Shown one piece after another: positions 1 through 6,776 of a stretch of DNA of 64,000 bases. Source of the DNA: a virus; IMG/VR virus record IMGVR_UViG_3300032313_000518, positions 46,969 to 110,968 of that record; one strand, 5' to 3'. A program made the translations under genes and the position numbers. The stretch's first letter is position 1. Every line of letters begins with the position of its first letter. The notes beneath the pieces were generated by a model. That model searched no databases. It saw nothing but the letters and a program-made list of their open reading frames with translations, and was not told where the DNA came from.

Positions 1-327
1 GCAATGAGATGGAGAAGAGCAACTCAATTTGAGGTTTACAATTCTACAATCATTGGATATATGAAAGGTGGTTTCTCAATGGAAAGTAATGAAACTGCAC
101 AATTCTACAAAGATGGTGTAAGTAAGTTTCAGAACAATAAAATTGGTTCATACAACTTATTAAACTTTATCAGTAAGGCAACTACTATTATTACATCGGA
201 TGTAGTTAAAACAAAAGCATTAAGTGAAGGTAATACTGAAATAACTTTAACTCCAACCGAAATAGAAACCTTATCTAAACCAATTTGGACAGCAGGTTGG
301 ACTAAATTCCCAACGAAAGGAAACTAA
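1..327 (+). CDS. C-terminal part of an unidentified protein, open at the 5' edge
   Basis: The reading frame is open from base 1, so the true start probably lies upstream; the first in-window ATG is at base 4 and would give 107 residues. The start RRATQFEVYNSTIIGYMKGG is Ser/Thr/Asn-rich with beta-strand character and recalls the ends of right-handed beta-helix surface proteins of Bacteroidota, but this is an impression from the motif, not an established match. It ends one base before the next ATG, so it probably shares a transcript with the glycosyltransferase gene. Function is unknown. No catalytic motif is visible. Confidence 0.55.
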   Translation, partial: AMRWRRATQFEVYNSTIIGYMKGGFSMESNETAQFYKDGVSKFQNNKIGSYNLLNFISKATTIITSDVVKTKALSEGNTEITLTPTEIETLSKPIWTAGWTKFPTKGN

Positions 328-328
328 A

Positions 329-1042
329 ATGAAAGATAAATTAACTATCATCATCCCATCAAAAAACGAAAGCGATACTTTATATGATTGCTTACAATTT
401 TTGTATAATCAAACGGATATAGATGGTTTTAGAGTTATAGTAGCAGATATATCAGATGACCCATATTCGGTTGGTATTTTATATAAAGCAAGAAGTAATT
501 TCAAAGATAAATTAAAAATTGAAGTAATAAAAGGTGGGTATCCATCGGAAGGTAGATTGGCAGGTTCTAAACTTGCCAATACTCCTTACATTCTGTTTTT
601 AGATGCAGATGTATTTCTTACAAACCATAGTTTGTTAAGTGATATATTCAAAAAGTTGGAAACAACAAAGATAGAACTATTAACTACACCATTTCAAACT
701 TCTAAAAAATGGAATTGGGTGTTTCGTATTTTTGATATATTCCAATGGTTGAGTGTAAAGATAAACTCACCATTTGCAGTAGGTGGATTTCAGTTATGGG
801 ATAGACAAGCATATTGGAAAGTAGGGGGATATAAAAAAGATGAATTGTTTGCGGAAGATTATTCACTTTCATCAAAATCAAATCCAAAGTATTTTCATAT
901 ACATAAAACAAACGGAGTTTGGACATCACCTCGTAGATTTCAAAACAAAGGAGTATTCTATATGGTTTCTTTAATGATGCAAAGTTACATCAACAGAAAT
1001 AATCCTGAATTTTTCAAACAACATCACAATTATTGGGTTTAA
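329..1042 (+). CDS. GT-A fold glycosyltransferase, family 2 type
   Basis: The protein has 237 residues. The N-terminus, IIIPSKNESDTLYDCLQFL, is the nucleotide-sugar binding start of family 2 glycosyltransferases. FLDADVFL near residue 90 holds the metal-binding DxD, and FAEDYSL near residue 174 supplies the catalytic-base ED pair. This is enough to assign the fold, but not the donor or acceptor sugar. The length is that of a minimal cytoplasmic enzyme without membrane segments. It follows the truncated gene by one base and precedes a membrane peptide, an LpxH-like phosphoesterase and a second glycosyltransferase. The cluster probably modifies host surface glycan or the virion (inference). Confidence 0.82.
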   Translation: MKDKLTIIIPSKNESDTLYDCLQFLYNQTDIDGFRVIVADISDDPYSVGILYKARSNFKDKLKIEVIKGGYPSEGRLAGSKLANTPYILFLDADVFLTNHSLLSDIFKKLETTKIELLTTPFQTSKKWNWVFRIFDIFQWLSVKINSPFAVGGFQLWDRQAYWKVGGYKKDELFAEDYSLSSKSNPKYFHIHKTNGVWTSPRRFQNKGVFYMVSLMMQSYINRNNPEFFKQHHNYWV

Positions 1043-1044
1043 TT

Positions 1045-1140
1045 ATGGGCACTATATTTCCTTTTCTTTTTGGATTTGCAGTTGTTATAGCAGGTTGTAT
1101 TGTTATGATGATTGTAGACCAAATTTCTAAAAAAAGATAA
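1045..1140 (+). CDS. 31-residue single-span membrane peptide
   Basis: This short frame runs ATG to TAA between the glycosyltransferase and the LpxH-like gene. It encodes an N-terminal hydrophobic stretch of about 24 residues (MGTIFPFLFGFAVVIAGCIV and on) followed by the polar tail DQISKKR, so one transmembrane helix with a positively charged cytoplasmic end is likely. Its stop overlaps the next start in TAATG, an arrangement used by several certain gene pairs in this window (10720, 13186, 37414, 52675), which supports translation. The start is two bases after the upstream stop. Function is unknown; a membrane anchor for neighbouring enzymes is a guess. Confidence 0.55.
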   Translation: MGTIFPFLFGFAVVIAGCIVMMIVDQISKKR

Positions 1141-1850
1141 TGTACAAATATATCATAGTATCAGATTTACATTTAGGTACTAAACATAGTAAAGCAAAGG
1201 AGTTCTTACAATTCATAGAAGAGAACCCATGCGAACAACTTATTCTCAATGGGGATATAGTTGATGGATGGGCATTGCAAAGAGGAACTAAATGGAGAAC
1301 ATCTCACACAAAGGTAATTGCTAAACTAATAAAACTATCCACAAAGCAAAAGGTAGTTTGGATACGGGGAAATCACGATGATTTTCTTAAAGATTTTATT
1401 GGTACTAATTTGGGTAATATAAAAATCAGAGAAGATTATATTATTACCGCAGATAAAAGATACTTCATATTTCACGGAGATATTATAGATGTATTTATTA
1501 CAAAATACAAATGGTTATCACAAATAGGAGCGGTTGGATACGATTTTGCTTTATTACTAAATGACGTGTATAATTGGTATCGTAAGTGGAGAAATCTACC
1601 TTATTATTCAATATCACAAAGAATAAAAGAGGGTGTTAAAATAGCAACCAATTATGTTAATGATTTTGAAACAACCGCAATCCGAATGGCAGGTGATAAG
1701 ATGTGTGATGGTGTTATTTGTGGACACATTCACCAACCCGCTGACAGAATGATTGGTAAAAAACACTATCTCAATTCAGGAGATTGGGTTGAGAATATGA
1801 CAGCAATCTGTATAAATGATAACAATAATATAACAATTAAAAGAATATAA
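1140..1850 (+). CDS. LpxH-like calcineurin-type metallophosphoesterase
   Basis: The protein has 236 residues. All metal-binding blocks of the calcineurin superfamily are present in order: SDLHLG (D9, H11), NGDIVDGW (D39), RGNHDD (N78, H79, D80), HGD (H112) and GHIHQP (H196, H198). Length and motif spacing are those of the UDP-2,3-diacylglucosamine hydrolase (LpxH, YbbF) group of lipid A synthesis, which cleaves a pyrophosphate at the membrane surface. The substrate here is uncertain because related proteins act on other phosphoesters. The start overlaps the stop of the upstream membrane peptide. Its place among glycosyltransferases suggests lipid or sugar-phosphate remodelling of the envelope. 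Confidence 0.8.
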   Translation: MYKYIIVSDLHLGTKHSKAKEFLQFIEENPCEQLILNGDIVDGWALQRGTKWRTSHTKVIAKLIKLSTKQKVVWIRGNHDDFLKDFIGTNLGNIKIREDYIITADKRYFIFHGDIIDVFITKYKWLSQIGAVGYDFALLLNDVYNWYRKWRNLPYYSISQRIKEGVKIATNYVNDFETTAIRMAGDKMCDGVICGHIHQPADRMIGKKHYLNSGDWVENMTAICINDNNNITIKRI

Positions 1851-1856
1851 TTGTGA

Positions 1857-1864
1857 TATTTATA
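1857..1864 (+). promoter_or_regulatory. Late-promoter-like box TATTTATA
   Basis: Exact copy of the recurrent 8-mer. It ends 20 bases before the ATG at 1885, inside a 34-base gap. Promoter role is inferred from recurrence at gene starts. Confidence 0.5.
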
Positions 1865-1884
1865 TATACAAACTAAACAAATAA

Positions 1885-2925
1885 ATGTCATCCTCAAAAA
1901 CTCTGTTTATATTAAAAAGAAAACAAAACTATAATCTTTCAACCGATTATAGTGTTGGATTAAGCACCGGCCTGTACAATTCGGCTCAATTTATGAATCA
2001 AATGCTATTAGATGGCGGGTTTGATTCTCAAATGGTAGTTGTAAATGATAATAACGATATAGATAGAGAAGTAACTCTACACAAACCAACCCACGTTATT
2101 ATTGAAGCTCTTTGGGTTGTTCCATCTAAATTCGAAGTTCTTTGCAAATTACATCCAAACGTTAAATGGGTAATTCGTTTACATAGCGAAATACCATTTT
2201 TAGCAAATGAAGGAATGGCAATGGATTGGATTGGGGAATATAGTAAATTTGATAATATTATTATTTCTTGCAACTCACCACAAACTACCAAAGATATTGA
2301 GTTTTATATGAGTACAAAATTGGGTATTAAAAAGAATATAGCTTTTTTACCAAATTTTTATCCACAACAATATAAAACTAAATCATTCAATAAGAAAGGT
2401 GATACGATTCACATAGGATGTTTTGGTGCAATTAGACCTCTAAAAAATCATCTTATACAAGCATTTGCAGCAATTAAGTTTGCAGATGAAATTGGTAAAA
2501 AATTACATTTCCATATCAATTGCGATAGAGTTGAACAAAAAGGAGAACCAATATTAAATAACTTAATAAGTATGTTCAATCATTTAGAACATAAAGGTCA
2601 TAAGTTAGTTCATCATGAGTGGAGTGTTAGAGAGCAATTTATTCAATTATGTTCTACGATGGATATTGGAATTCAGATATCATTTAATGAAACTTTTAAT
2701 ATTGTAGGAGCTGATATAGTTTCACAAGGAGTTCCTTTGGTATCTTCACCTGAAATCCCTTGGGCTAATTCATTATTTACTGCAAGACAAACTAATACTG
2801 ATGATATTGTAGATTCACTATTATGTACTTACGCATATCCAAAAATAAATGTATTATTAAATCAAAGAGGTCTTGAAAAATATACAAATAAAACAAAACA
2901 TATTTGGTTTAAGTTTTTCAAATGA
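1885..2925 (+). CDS. GT-B fold glycosyltransferase
   Basis: The protein has 346 residues. The layout is that of retaining GT-B enzymes. A first Rossmann-like half contains HVIIEALWVVPSKFEVLC and a second half begins near residue 175 with IHIGCFGAIRPLKNH, the usual start of the donor-binding domain. ETFNIVGADIVSQGVPLV near residue 270 corresponds to the EX7E region, with the second Glu replaced by Asp or shifted. No signal peptide or membrane span is visible. It has its own upstream TATTTATA box. Donor and acceptor are unknown. With the family 2 enzyme and the LpxH-like protein it forms a small glycan cluster. Confidence 0.72.
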   Translation: MSSSKTLFILKRKQNYNLSTDYSVGLSTGLYNSAQFMNQMLLDGGFDSQMVVVNDNNDIDREVTLHKPTHVIIEALWVVPSKFEVLCKLHPNVKWVIRLHSEIPFLANEGMAMDWIGEYSKFDNIIISCNSPQTTKDIEFYMSTKLGIKKNIAFLPNFYPQQYKTKSFNKKGDTIHIGCFGAIRPLKNHLIQAFAAIKFADEIGKKLHFHINCDRVEQKGEPILNNLISMFNHLEHKGHKLVHHEWSVREQFIQLCSTMDIGIQISFNETFNIVGADIVSQGVPLVSSPEIPWANSLFTARQTNTDDIVDSLLCTYAYPKINVLLNQRGLEKYTNKTKHIWFKFFK

Positions 2926-2933
2926 TATTTATA
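2926..2933 (+). promoter_or_regulatory. Late-promoter-like box TATTTATA
   Basis: Exact copy of the 8-mer, overlapping nothing and starting right at the end of the upstream gene. It lies 34 bases before the TTG start used for the next gene. Confidence 0.5.
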
Positions 2934-2967
2934 TCCGGTTACACTTTTAAATATAAATCGGATATGA

Positions 2968-4578
2968 TTGAAAAAGTTAAAAGTTTTATTAAGTGTATTA
3001 TTCATATTCTGTCTAGCTTCCAAAGCTAACGGACAAACAACATTTACACAAACATTTATAGATAAGTGTACTGGAGAAGTAAAACTCGCCACCACTACCT
3101 ATGTCAATGGAAATGCCTTTGTATCATTCTATGACCAAATGAAAGTATTCTCACCCGAAGAAGTTCAAAGTGGTGCAATGAAAATTTGGTTACAAGCAGT
3201 TTACCTTGCTTATGCAAATAAGACTTGTGCAACTGCAACGGTAGTTCAACAAACCATTCAACAAACGGTAAACCAAGCAGTTCAACAAGCAGCATCTCAA
3301 GCGGCTCAACAGGCAGCAGCTCAAGCCGCATCACAAGCAGCAGCTCAAGCGGCTTCACAAGCAGCAGCTTCAGCCGCACAATCGGCAGCAGCTTCGGCAG
3401 CTCAATCAGCGGCAAGTTCAGCTGCATCATCTGCTGCTTCTTCTGCGGCAAGTTCAGCGGCAAGTTCAGCTGCATCATCTGCCGCTTCTTCTGCGGCTAG
3501 TGGAGCGGCTTCATCGGCAGCTGGTTCTGCGGCTAGTGGAGCAGCAGCTTCGGCAGCCGGAGCGGCAGTACCACCACCCCCACCAACTCCATCCGCACCT
3601 GCTCCTAGCGCTCCGGCTCCTTCTGGTGGAGGTTCACCTACCCCATCATCAAATAGTTCTTCTGGTGGAGGAAACGGAGGTGGTAGTTCATCACCAAAAG
3701 CAGAAGCAAAAGCTGAGGCAAAAGCTGAGGCAAAAGCCGAAGCTAAAGCTGAATCAAAATCGGAAAGTAAGAGTGAATCTAAATCAGAATCCAAATCCGA
3801 ATCCAAAGAAGAAAGTAAATCCGAAAGTAAAAGTGAGGAAAAGAAAGAAGAATCAAAATCGGAATCTAAAAAAGAAGAAAAGAAAGAAGAGAAAAAGGAA
3901 GAGAAGAAACAAAAAGCAGCACCAATAAATCCATTATTATTGGCATCGGATTTAAGTGTAGTAGAATCCGAACCTGGTAGTTGGCAGGCAATCCTATCAA
4001 CTGGTGTATCTCGTTCATCAATGGCTGGAGATGAAAGTTATTCAGCTAGTTCAATGATTTGGAGTAATCTAAAACAATTTGCCCTAAGTGGTGGTTATAC
4101 TAAGATGAACTTCAAAGATGGAGCATTACATTCTATGAACTCATACTCACTAACTGGTGCATATTTGGATAGAACCTATATGAGTTTAGTTGGATTGACA
4201 GTAATAATACCACACCCAAAGATTGGAGTATATGGATACAATGTTGGTTTAGTTAATCTATTCTCACCAAAAGAAGGTGGGGGATATGGATATAGTGTAA
4301 GTAATTCTGGTGTTCTATTTTGGACTAAACCATATCAAACTACAAAGAAATTAACACTATCACCGCAAGTGTTTACAATGTTACCTGGTGGAAGTTGGGA
4401 TACAACCAATGGTACATTCACTTATAGTTCCGATGTTGGATTATTATTGGGTACTTCGATTGATTACAAAATCAGTAAACGTTTTGGATTTAGTTTTAAT
4501 TACAAAATCAATACGTCTACTGCTGCAGGGGCTCCGATATTAAGTAACTTTTTAATTGGTTCTAGATTGATGCTTTAA
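2968..4578 (+). CDS. Secreted protein: signal peptide, Ala-rich and Lys/Glu-rich spacers, beta-barrel-like C-terminus
   Basis: The protein has 536 residues from a TTG codon. TTG is chosen because it places a perfect signal peptide at the N-terminus (MKKLKVLLSVLFIFCLASKA, cleavage probably after ANG); the nearby ATG at 2964 is out of frame and closes after 21 codons. Residues about 90-195 are repeats of Gln/Ser with Ala-Ala. A Pro/Ser/Gly stretch and then about 80 residues of KAEAK, SKSE and KKEEK repeats follow. From about residue 325 the chain alternates polar and hydrophobic residues with many Gly, Ser and Tyr, like outer-membrane barrel strands. An outer-membrane protein with a periplasm-spanning stalk is the best reading. 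Superinfection exclusion, surface modification or lysis are all possible roles. Confidence 0.7.
   Translation: MKKLKVLLSVLFIFCLASKANGQTTFTQTFIDKCTGEVKLATTTYVNGNAFVSFYDQMKVFSPEEVQSGAMKIWLQAVYLAYANKTCATATVVQQTIQQTVNQAVQQAASQAAQQAAAQAASQAAAQAASQAAASAAQSAAASAAQSAASSAASSAASSAASSAASSAASSAASSAASGAASSAAGSAASGAAASAAGAAVPPPPPTPSAPAPSAPAPSGGGSPTPSSNSSSGGGNGGGSSSPKAEAKAEAKAEAKAEAKAESKSESKSESKSESKSESKEESKSESKSEEKKEESKSESKKEEKKEEKKEEKKQKAAPINPLLLASDLSVVESEPGSWQAILSTGVSRSSMAGDESYSASSMIWSNLKQFALSGGYTKMNFKDGALHSMNSYSLTGAYLDRTYMSLVGLTVIIPHPKIGVYGYNVGLVNLFSPKEGGGYGYSVSNSGVLFWTKPYQTTKKLTLSPQVFTMLPGGSWDTTNGTFTYSSDVGLLLGTSIDYKISKRFGFSFNYKINTSTAAGAPILSNFLIGSRLML
3258..3560 (+). repeat. GCN-rich repeats coding QAA and SAA units
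   Basis: Degenerate tandem units of 6-12 bases built from gca/gcg/gct with caa, tca or agt codons encode runs of Ala-Ala separated by Gln or Ser. They lie inside the secreted protein gene and are richer in G+C than the surroundings. Varied synonymous codons suggest selection at the protein level. Confidence 0.75.
3694..3920 (+). repeat. Lys/Glu/Ser tandem repeats (KAEAK, SKSE, KKEEK)
   Basis: Three successive repeat types encode a highly charged stretch predicted to be an extended helix. It lies between the Pro/Gly-rich hinge and the C-terminal beta-rich domain of the secreted protein. The alternate frames are also open here, which produces long spurious reading frames. Confidence 0.75.
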
Positions 4579-4715
4579 GAAATAACTTCTTTATCTATAT
4601 GTAAAGGTTCAGTATGTTGTCTTTGCTTTCTAACACCATAATGAGTTGTTGTTTTTGCAATTGTAGCTCCTAAAGAACCACAAATTAAAATTATTGTAAT
4701 TAATAAATTTATCAT
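4575..4715 (-). CDS. 46-residue small membrane protein on the minus strand
   Basis: Reading the gap on the minus strand gives an ATG at 4715-4713 and a TAA at 4577-4575. The protein begins MINLLITIILICGSLGATIA, a hydrophobic signal-anchor segment, followed by a polar basic tail ending DKEVIS. It is convergent with and overlaps the last three bases of the secreted-protein gene. It is one of only two minus-strand genes supported here. Evidence is limited to the membrane-anchor pattern and to filling an otherwise empty 319-base gap. No promoter was recognised. Function is unknown. Confidence 0.4.
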   Translation of the reverse strand: MINLLITIILICGSLGATIAKTTTHYGVRKQRQHTEPLHIDKEVIS

Positions 4716-4870
4716 TTTTTTGTATTATTTGTATTGTTTTATCACTTTTCTAATATAAGTATTGGAAAAATACTAAAAAGATAATAAAAATAGGATTTTC
4801 CCAATAAGTTAAAAAAGGTTCTTTATATAATACAAAAATATTATAATTTTATTGATTATTAAGTATTTAA
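4716..4870. other. A+T-rich intergenic stretch
   Basis: Almost pure A/T, with no reading frame of note on either strand. It separates the minus-strand membrane peptide from the promoter-like box at 4871. Host-type -7 boxes were looked for and not found; the nearest string, TATTATTTG, has one base too many. Confidence 0.5.
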
Positions 4871-4878
4871 TATTTATT
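4871..4878 (+). promoter_or_regulatory. Late-promoter-like box, variant TATTTATT
   Basis: Last base differs from the common 8-mer. It ends 19 bases before the ATG at 4898, within the usual spacing range. Confidence 0.42.
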
Positions 4879-4897
4879 GGTGTAAAAAATATACATT

Positions 4898-5524
4898 ATG
4901 AACACGTTTCTTAAATTAGGTGTAATCGTTATAGCAATCGCAGTTGGAATATTTATATTCCGTGAATGTTCTTCATCGGATACGCCGGGTGAAACTGTGA
5001 ATGTGGATGGTAAAAAGTATGAGTTAATAAAACACAAAATTGATACTTTTGTTGTTGAGCACACTCAAATAAAATATAAAAGAGGACAAGATATCTACCA
5101 CGAAACAATTGTGGAAAAAGAAAAGAGAGTAGAAGTACCTATTTATATTAAATCTGATAGTGAAAGAATTGTCAGAGAGTATCATCAAAAAGTTTTGTAT
5201 AAAGATAAGTTAGTATTAGAAAATAATTTGGGAACAATTGAATTAACTGATACTATATCTATGAATAAGATTATTGGCAGAAAGTGGAACGCTCAAATAA
5301 GAGAAAGAACCATAACTGATACCAAAATAGTAAAAGAGTTACCAAAGAATCAAGTCTACATTGGAGCACAAACTATAATTGGGAATTCAACTGTAATGGC
5401 TGGACCACAACTTACATTGAAAACTAAAAAAGATAATATGTATGGTGCCGGAGTATTGATTGATGGTAATGGAAACAAATACTTAGGAGTTTCAGTTGGT
5501 TGGAAAATTAGACTTAAAAAATAA
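4898..5524 (+). CDS. Inner-membrane anchored periplasmic protein
   Basis: The protein has 208 residues. Residues about 5-22 (LKLGVIVIAIAVGIFIF) form one membrane helix. It is followed by a charged segment rich in Lys, Glu, Thr and Tyr, predicted to be beta and coil (residues 30-145), and a Gly-rich end with barrel-like alternation (VYIGAQTIIGNSTVMAGP, then GAGVLIDGNGNKYLGVSVGW). The pattern resembles membrane-tethered envelope proteins common in Bacteroidota phages. A spanin-like role is conceivable but there is no lipobox or defined spanin feature. It stops one base before the Ntn hydrolase-like ATG, so the two are co-transcribed. Confidence 0.6.
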   Translation: MNTFLKLGVIVIAIAVGIFIFRECSSSDTPGETVNVDGKKYELIKHKIDTFVVEHTQIKYKRGQDIYHETIVEKEKRVEVPIYIKSDSERIVREYHQKVLYKDKLVLENNLGTIELTDTISMNKIIGRKWNAQIRERTITDTKIVKELPKNQVYIGAQTIIGNSTVMAGPQLTLKTKKDNMYGAGVLIDGNGNKYLGVSVGWKIRLKK

Positions 5525-5525
5525 A

Positions 5526-6332
5526 ATGCTCAACGAGTGTATCATTGTATCTAAAGAAGTTGGTGATAAGTTCATCTTAGCTAAAAATAGAGATAGAGCT
5601 TACAAACCAAAATTAGAAATTATCCACACTATCATAAATGGTGTGGAGGTTGCATACATTCACGATATGATTACCGATTGGAGTGAGGGTATGAACGAGT
5701 TTGGAATTGGTATTGTAAATTCAGCTCTAATGGTAGGACATGATGAGGCAGAAGCAAAGTTGGTAAAGAAGAGTGGTAAACCATCCAAAGATGGAAAGAA
5801 AATTAGAACTGCACTTTCACAAAAAACTTTAAGAGAAGCAATCAAAGCAGCAGTATTAACTGATGGTGGTGTAAACGGACATACATTTGTTTCATCTCCA
5901 AAGTATATGGTTAGTATTGAAAAGACATCAAAACACAGACCTAATATTATTTTACACAATATGGAAAATCCAGTTGTTCGTACAAATCACGGACATATGT
6001 TTACTGATGCTGGATACACACATGGACAAAAATACTTATCATCTAAAATGAGAAAGATATCAGCTGAAAAATCAGTTGATAAAGTTGAAGATTGGAAAGA
6101 GATTGCAAATGCAATGAGAAAAGAATTCTTTCCAAAACAATCTCAACTTAATATGGCAAGAAAATCTAAAGAGATGTTCACATCATCTCAAACTGTACTT
6201 AACCTTACTGATAGAATATTACAAATAGAATATTTTACTGATAACGTCCAAGAGTTTGTTGGTATAACTAATAAGTTACCAAAGGACTACAAAGCTAAAA
6301 TCAGTATCGTAGTAAAACCAATTCAATCCTAA
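5526..6332 (+). CDS. Putative Ntn-hydrolase (C45/choloylglycine hydrolase-like amidase)
   Basis: The protein has 268 residues from ATG 5526; an in-frame upstream start at 5496 would overlap the previous gene and is rejected. MLNECIIVSKEVGDKFILAK followed by NRDRAY resembles Ntn hydrolases that cut linear amide bonds: a Cys near the N-terminus (C5) and an AKNRD strand at about residues 19-23. EFGIGIVNSALMV near residue 60 resembles the (N)E.G(L)..N strand that follows. If C5 is the nucleophile, removal of four residues would be needed, unlike Cys2 enzymes, so catalytic competence is uncertain. The substrate could be peptidoglycan, acyl-homoserine lactone or an antibiotic-like amide. No signal peptide is seen. 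Confidence 0.42.
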   Translation: MLNECIIVSKEVGDKFILAKNRDRAYKPKLEIIHTIINGVEVAYIHDMITDWSEGMNEFGIGIVNSALMVGHDEAEAKLVKKSGKPSKDGKKIRTALSQKTLREAIKAAVLTDGGVNGHTFVSSPKYMVSIEKTSKHRPNIILHNMENPVVRTNHGHMFTDAGYTHGQKYLSSKMRKISAEKSVDKVEDWKEIANAMRKEFFPKQSQLNMARKSKEMFTSSQTVLNLTDRILQIEYFTDNVQEFVGITNKLPKDYKAKISIVVKPIQS

Positions 6333-6348
6333 CTTTTTATAGTTTAGA

Positions 6349-6356
6349 TATTTATA
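6349..6356 (+). promoter_or_regulatory. Late-promoter-like box TATTTATA
   Basis: Exact 8-mer, 27 bases before the ATG at 6384. It heads the operon 6384-10158 that includes the spike-like protein and tail lysin. Confidence 0.52.
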
Positions 6357-6383
6357 TACAAGCAATATATAAATAAAATTACT

Positions 6384-6776
6384 ATGTCAACCGATTTCGA
6401 ATTATTCAAAGGTAAAACATTAGGTTCACTTTTTGAGGACATCTATAATAACCAAACACAAAAGAAAGCAAAAATATCCGAACTAATCATTGAACTAAAA
6501 AAAATGGTTAGACACGCAGGTGATATGGCTGTTATAGGTCCTTTAATTAGAGATTTAATAGATACATCGGTAAAGAATGATGACCAATTGGTTAAGTTGG
6601 CAAACCTTGCTCAAAAACTAATAGTATCTGAAAAAAAATCGGAGGGGGATGATGGATTCCTTTCAGCATTTGAAAAAGAACAATTACTAAAAGATATTGA
6701 AGATACTCAATTAGAATTAGAAAGAGTAGATGAATTAGAAAACGAAATAGAGGAGCTTAAATTAAAAGTTAAATAA
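6384..6776 (+). CDS. Helical protein at the head of the baseplate operon
   Basis: The protein has 130 residues and is almost wholly alpha-helical, with a C-terminal coiled coil (residues about 95-130, heptads of Leu, Ile and Glu). The central part, GPLIRDLIDTSVKNDDQLVK, is a run that I associate with small baseplate-region proteins of marine T4-like phages, without a defined function. It abuts the spike-like gene directly (stop then ATG). A baseplate hub assembly or chaperone role fits the position but is inference. Confidence 0.62.
   Translation: MSTDFELFKGKTLGSLFEDIYNNQTQKKAKISELIIELKKMVRHAGDMAVIGPLIRDLIDTSVKNDDQLVKLANLAQKLIVSEKKSEGDDGFLSAFEKEQLLKDIEDTQLELERVDELENEIEELKLKVK

Noticed and set aside
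3402-3806. Long minus-strand frame opposite the repeats (134 residues)
   Set aside because: It is the complement of the Ala and Lys/Glu codon repeats; low-complexity DNA leaves all frames open. No start context and composition is a mirror of the repeats.
3225-3928. Two + strand frames (91 and 142 residues) overlapping the secreted protein
   Set aside because: Out-of-frame readings of the same repeats, giving runs of Ser or of Lys/Arg/Gln. The signal peptide and barrel-like end fix the true frame.
4716-4870. Host-type promoter in the A+T-rich gap
   Set aside because: TATTATTTG has an extra base compared with TAnnTTTG and no gene starts at a suitable distance.
5496-5525. Upstream start for the Ntn hydrolase-like gene
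   Set aside because: Non-ATG start overlapping the previous gene by 29 bases; ATG at 5526 sits right after the stop and places Cys near the N-terminus.
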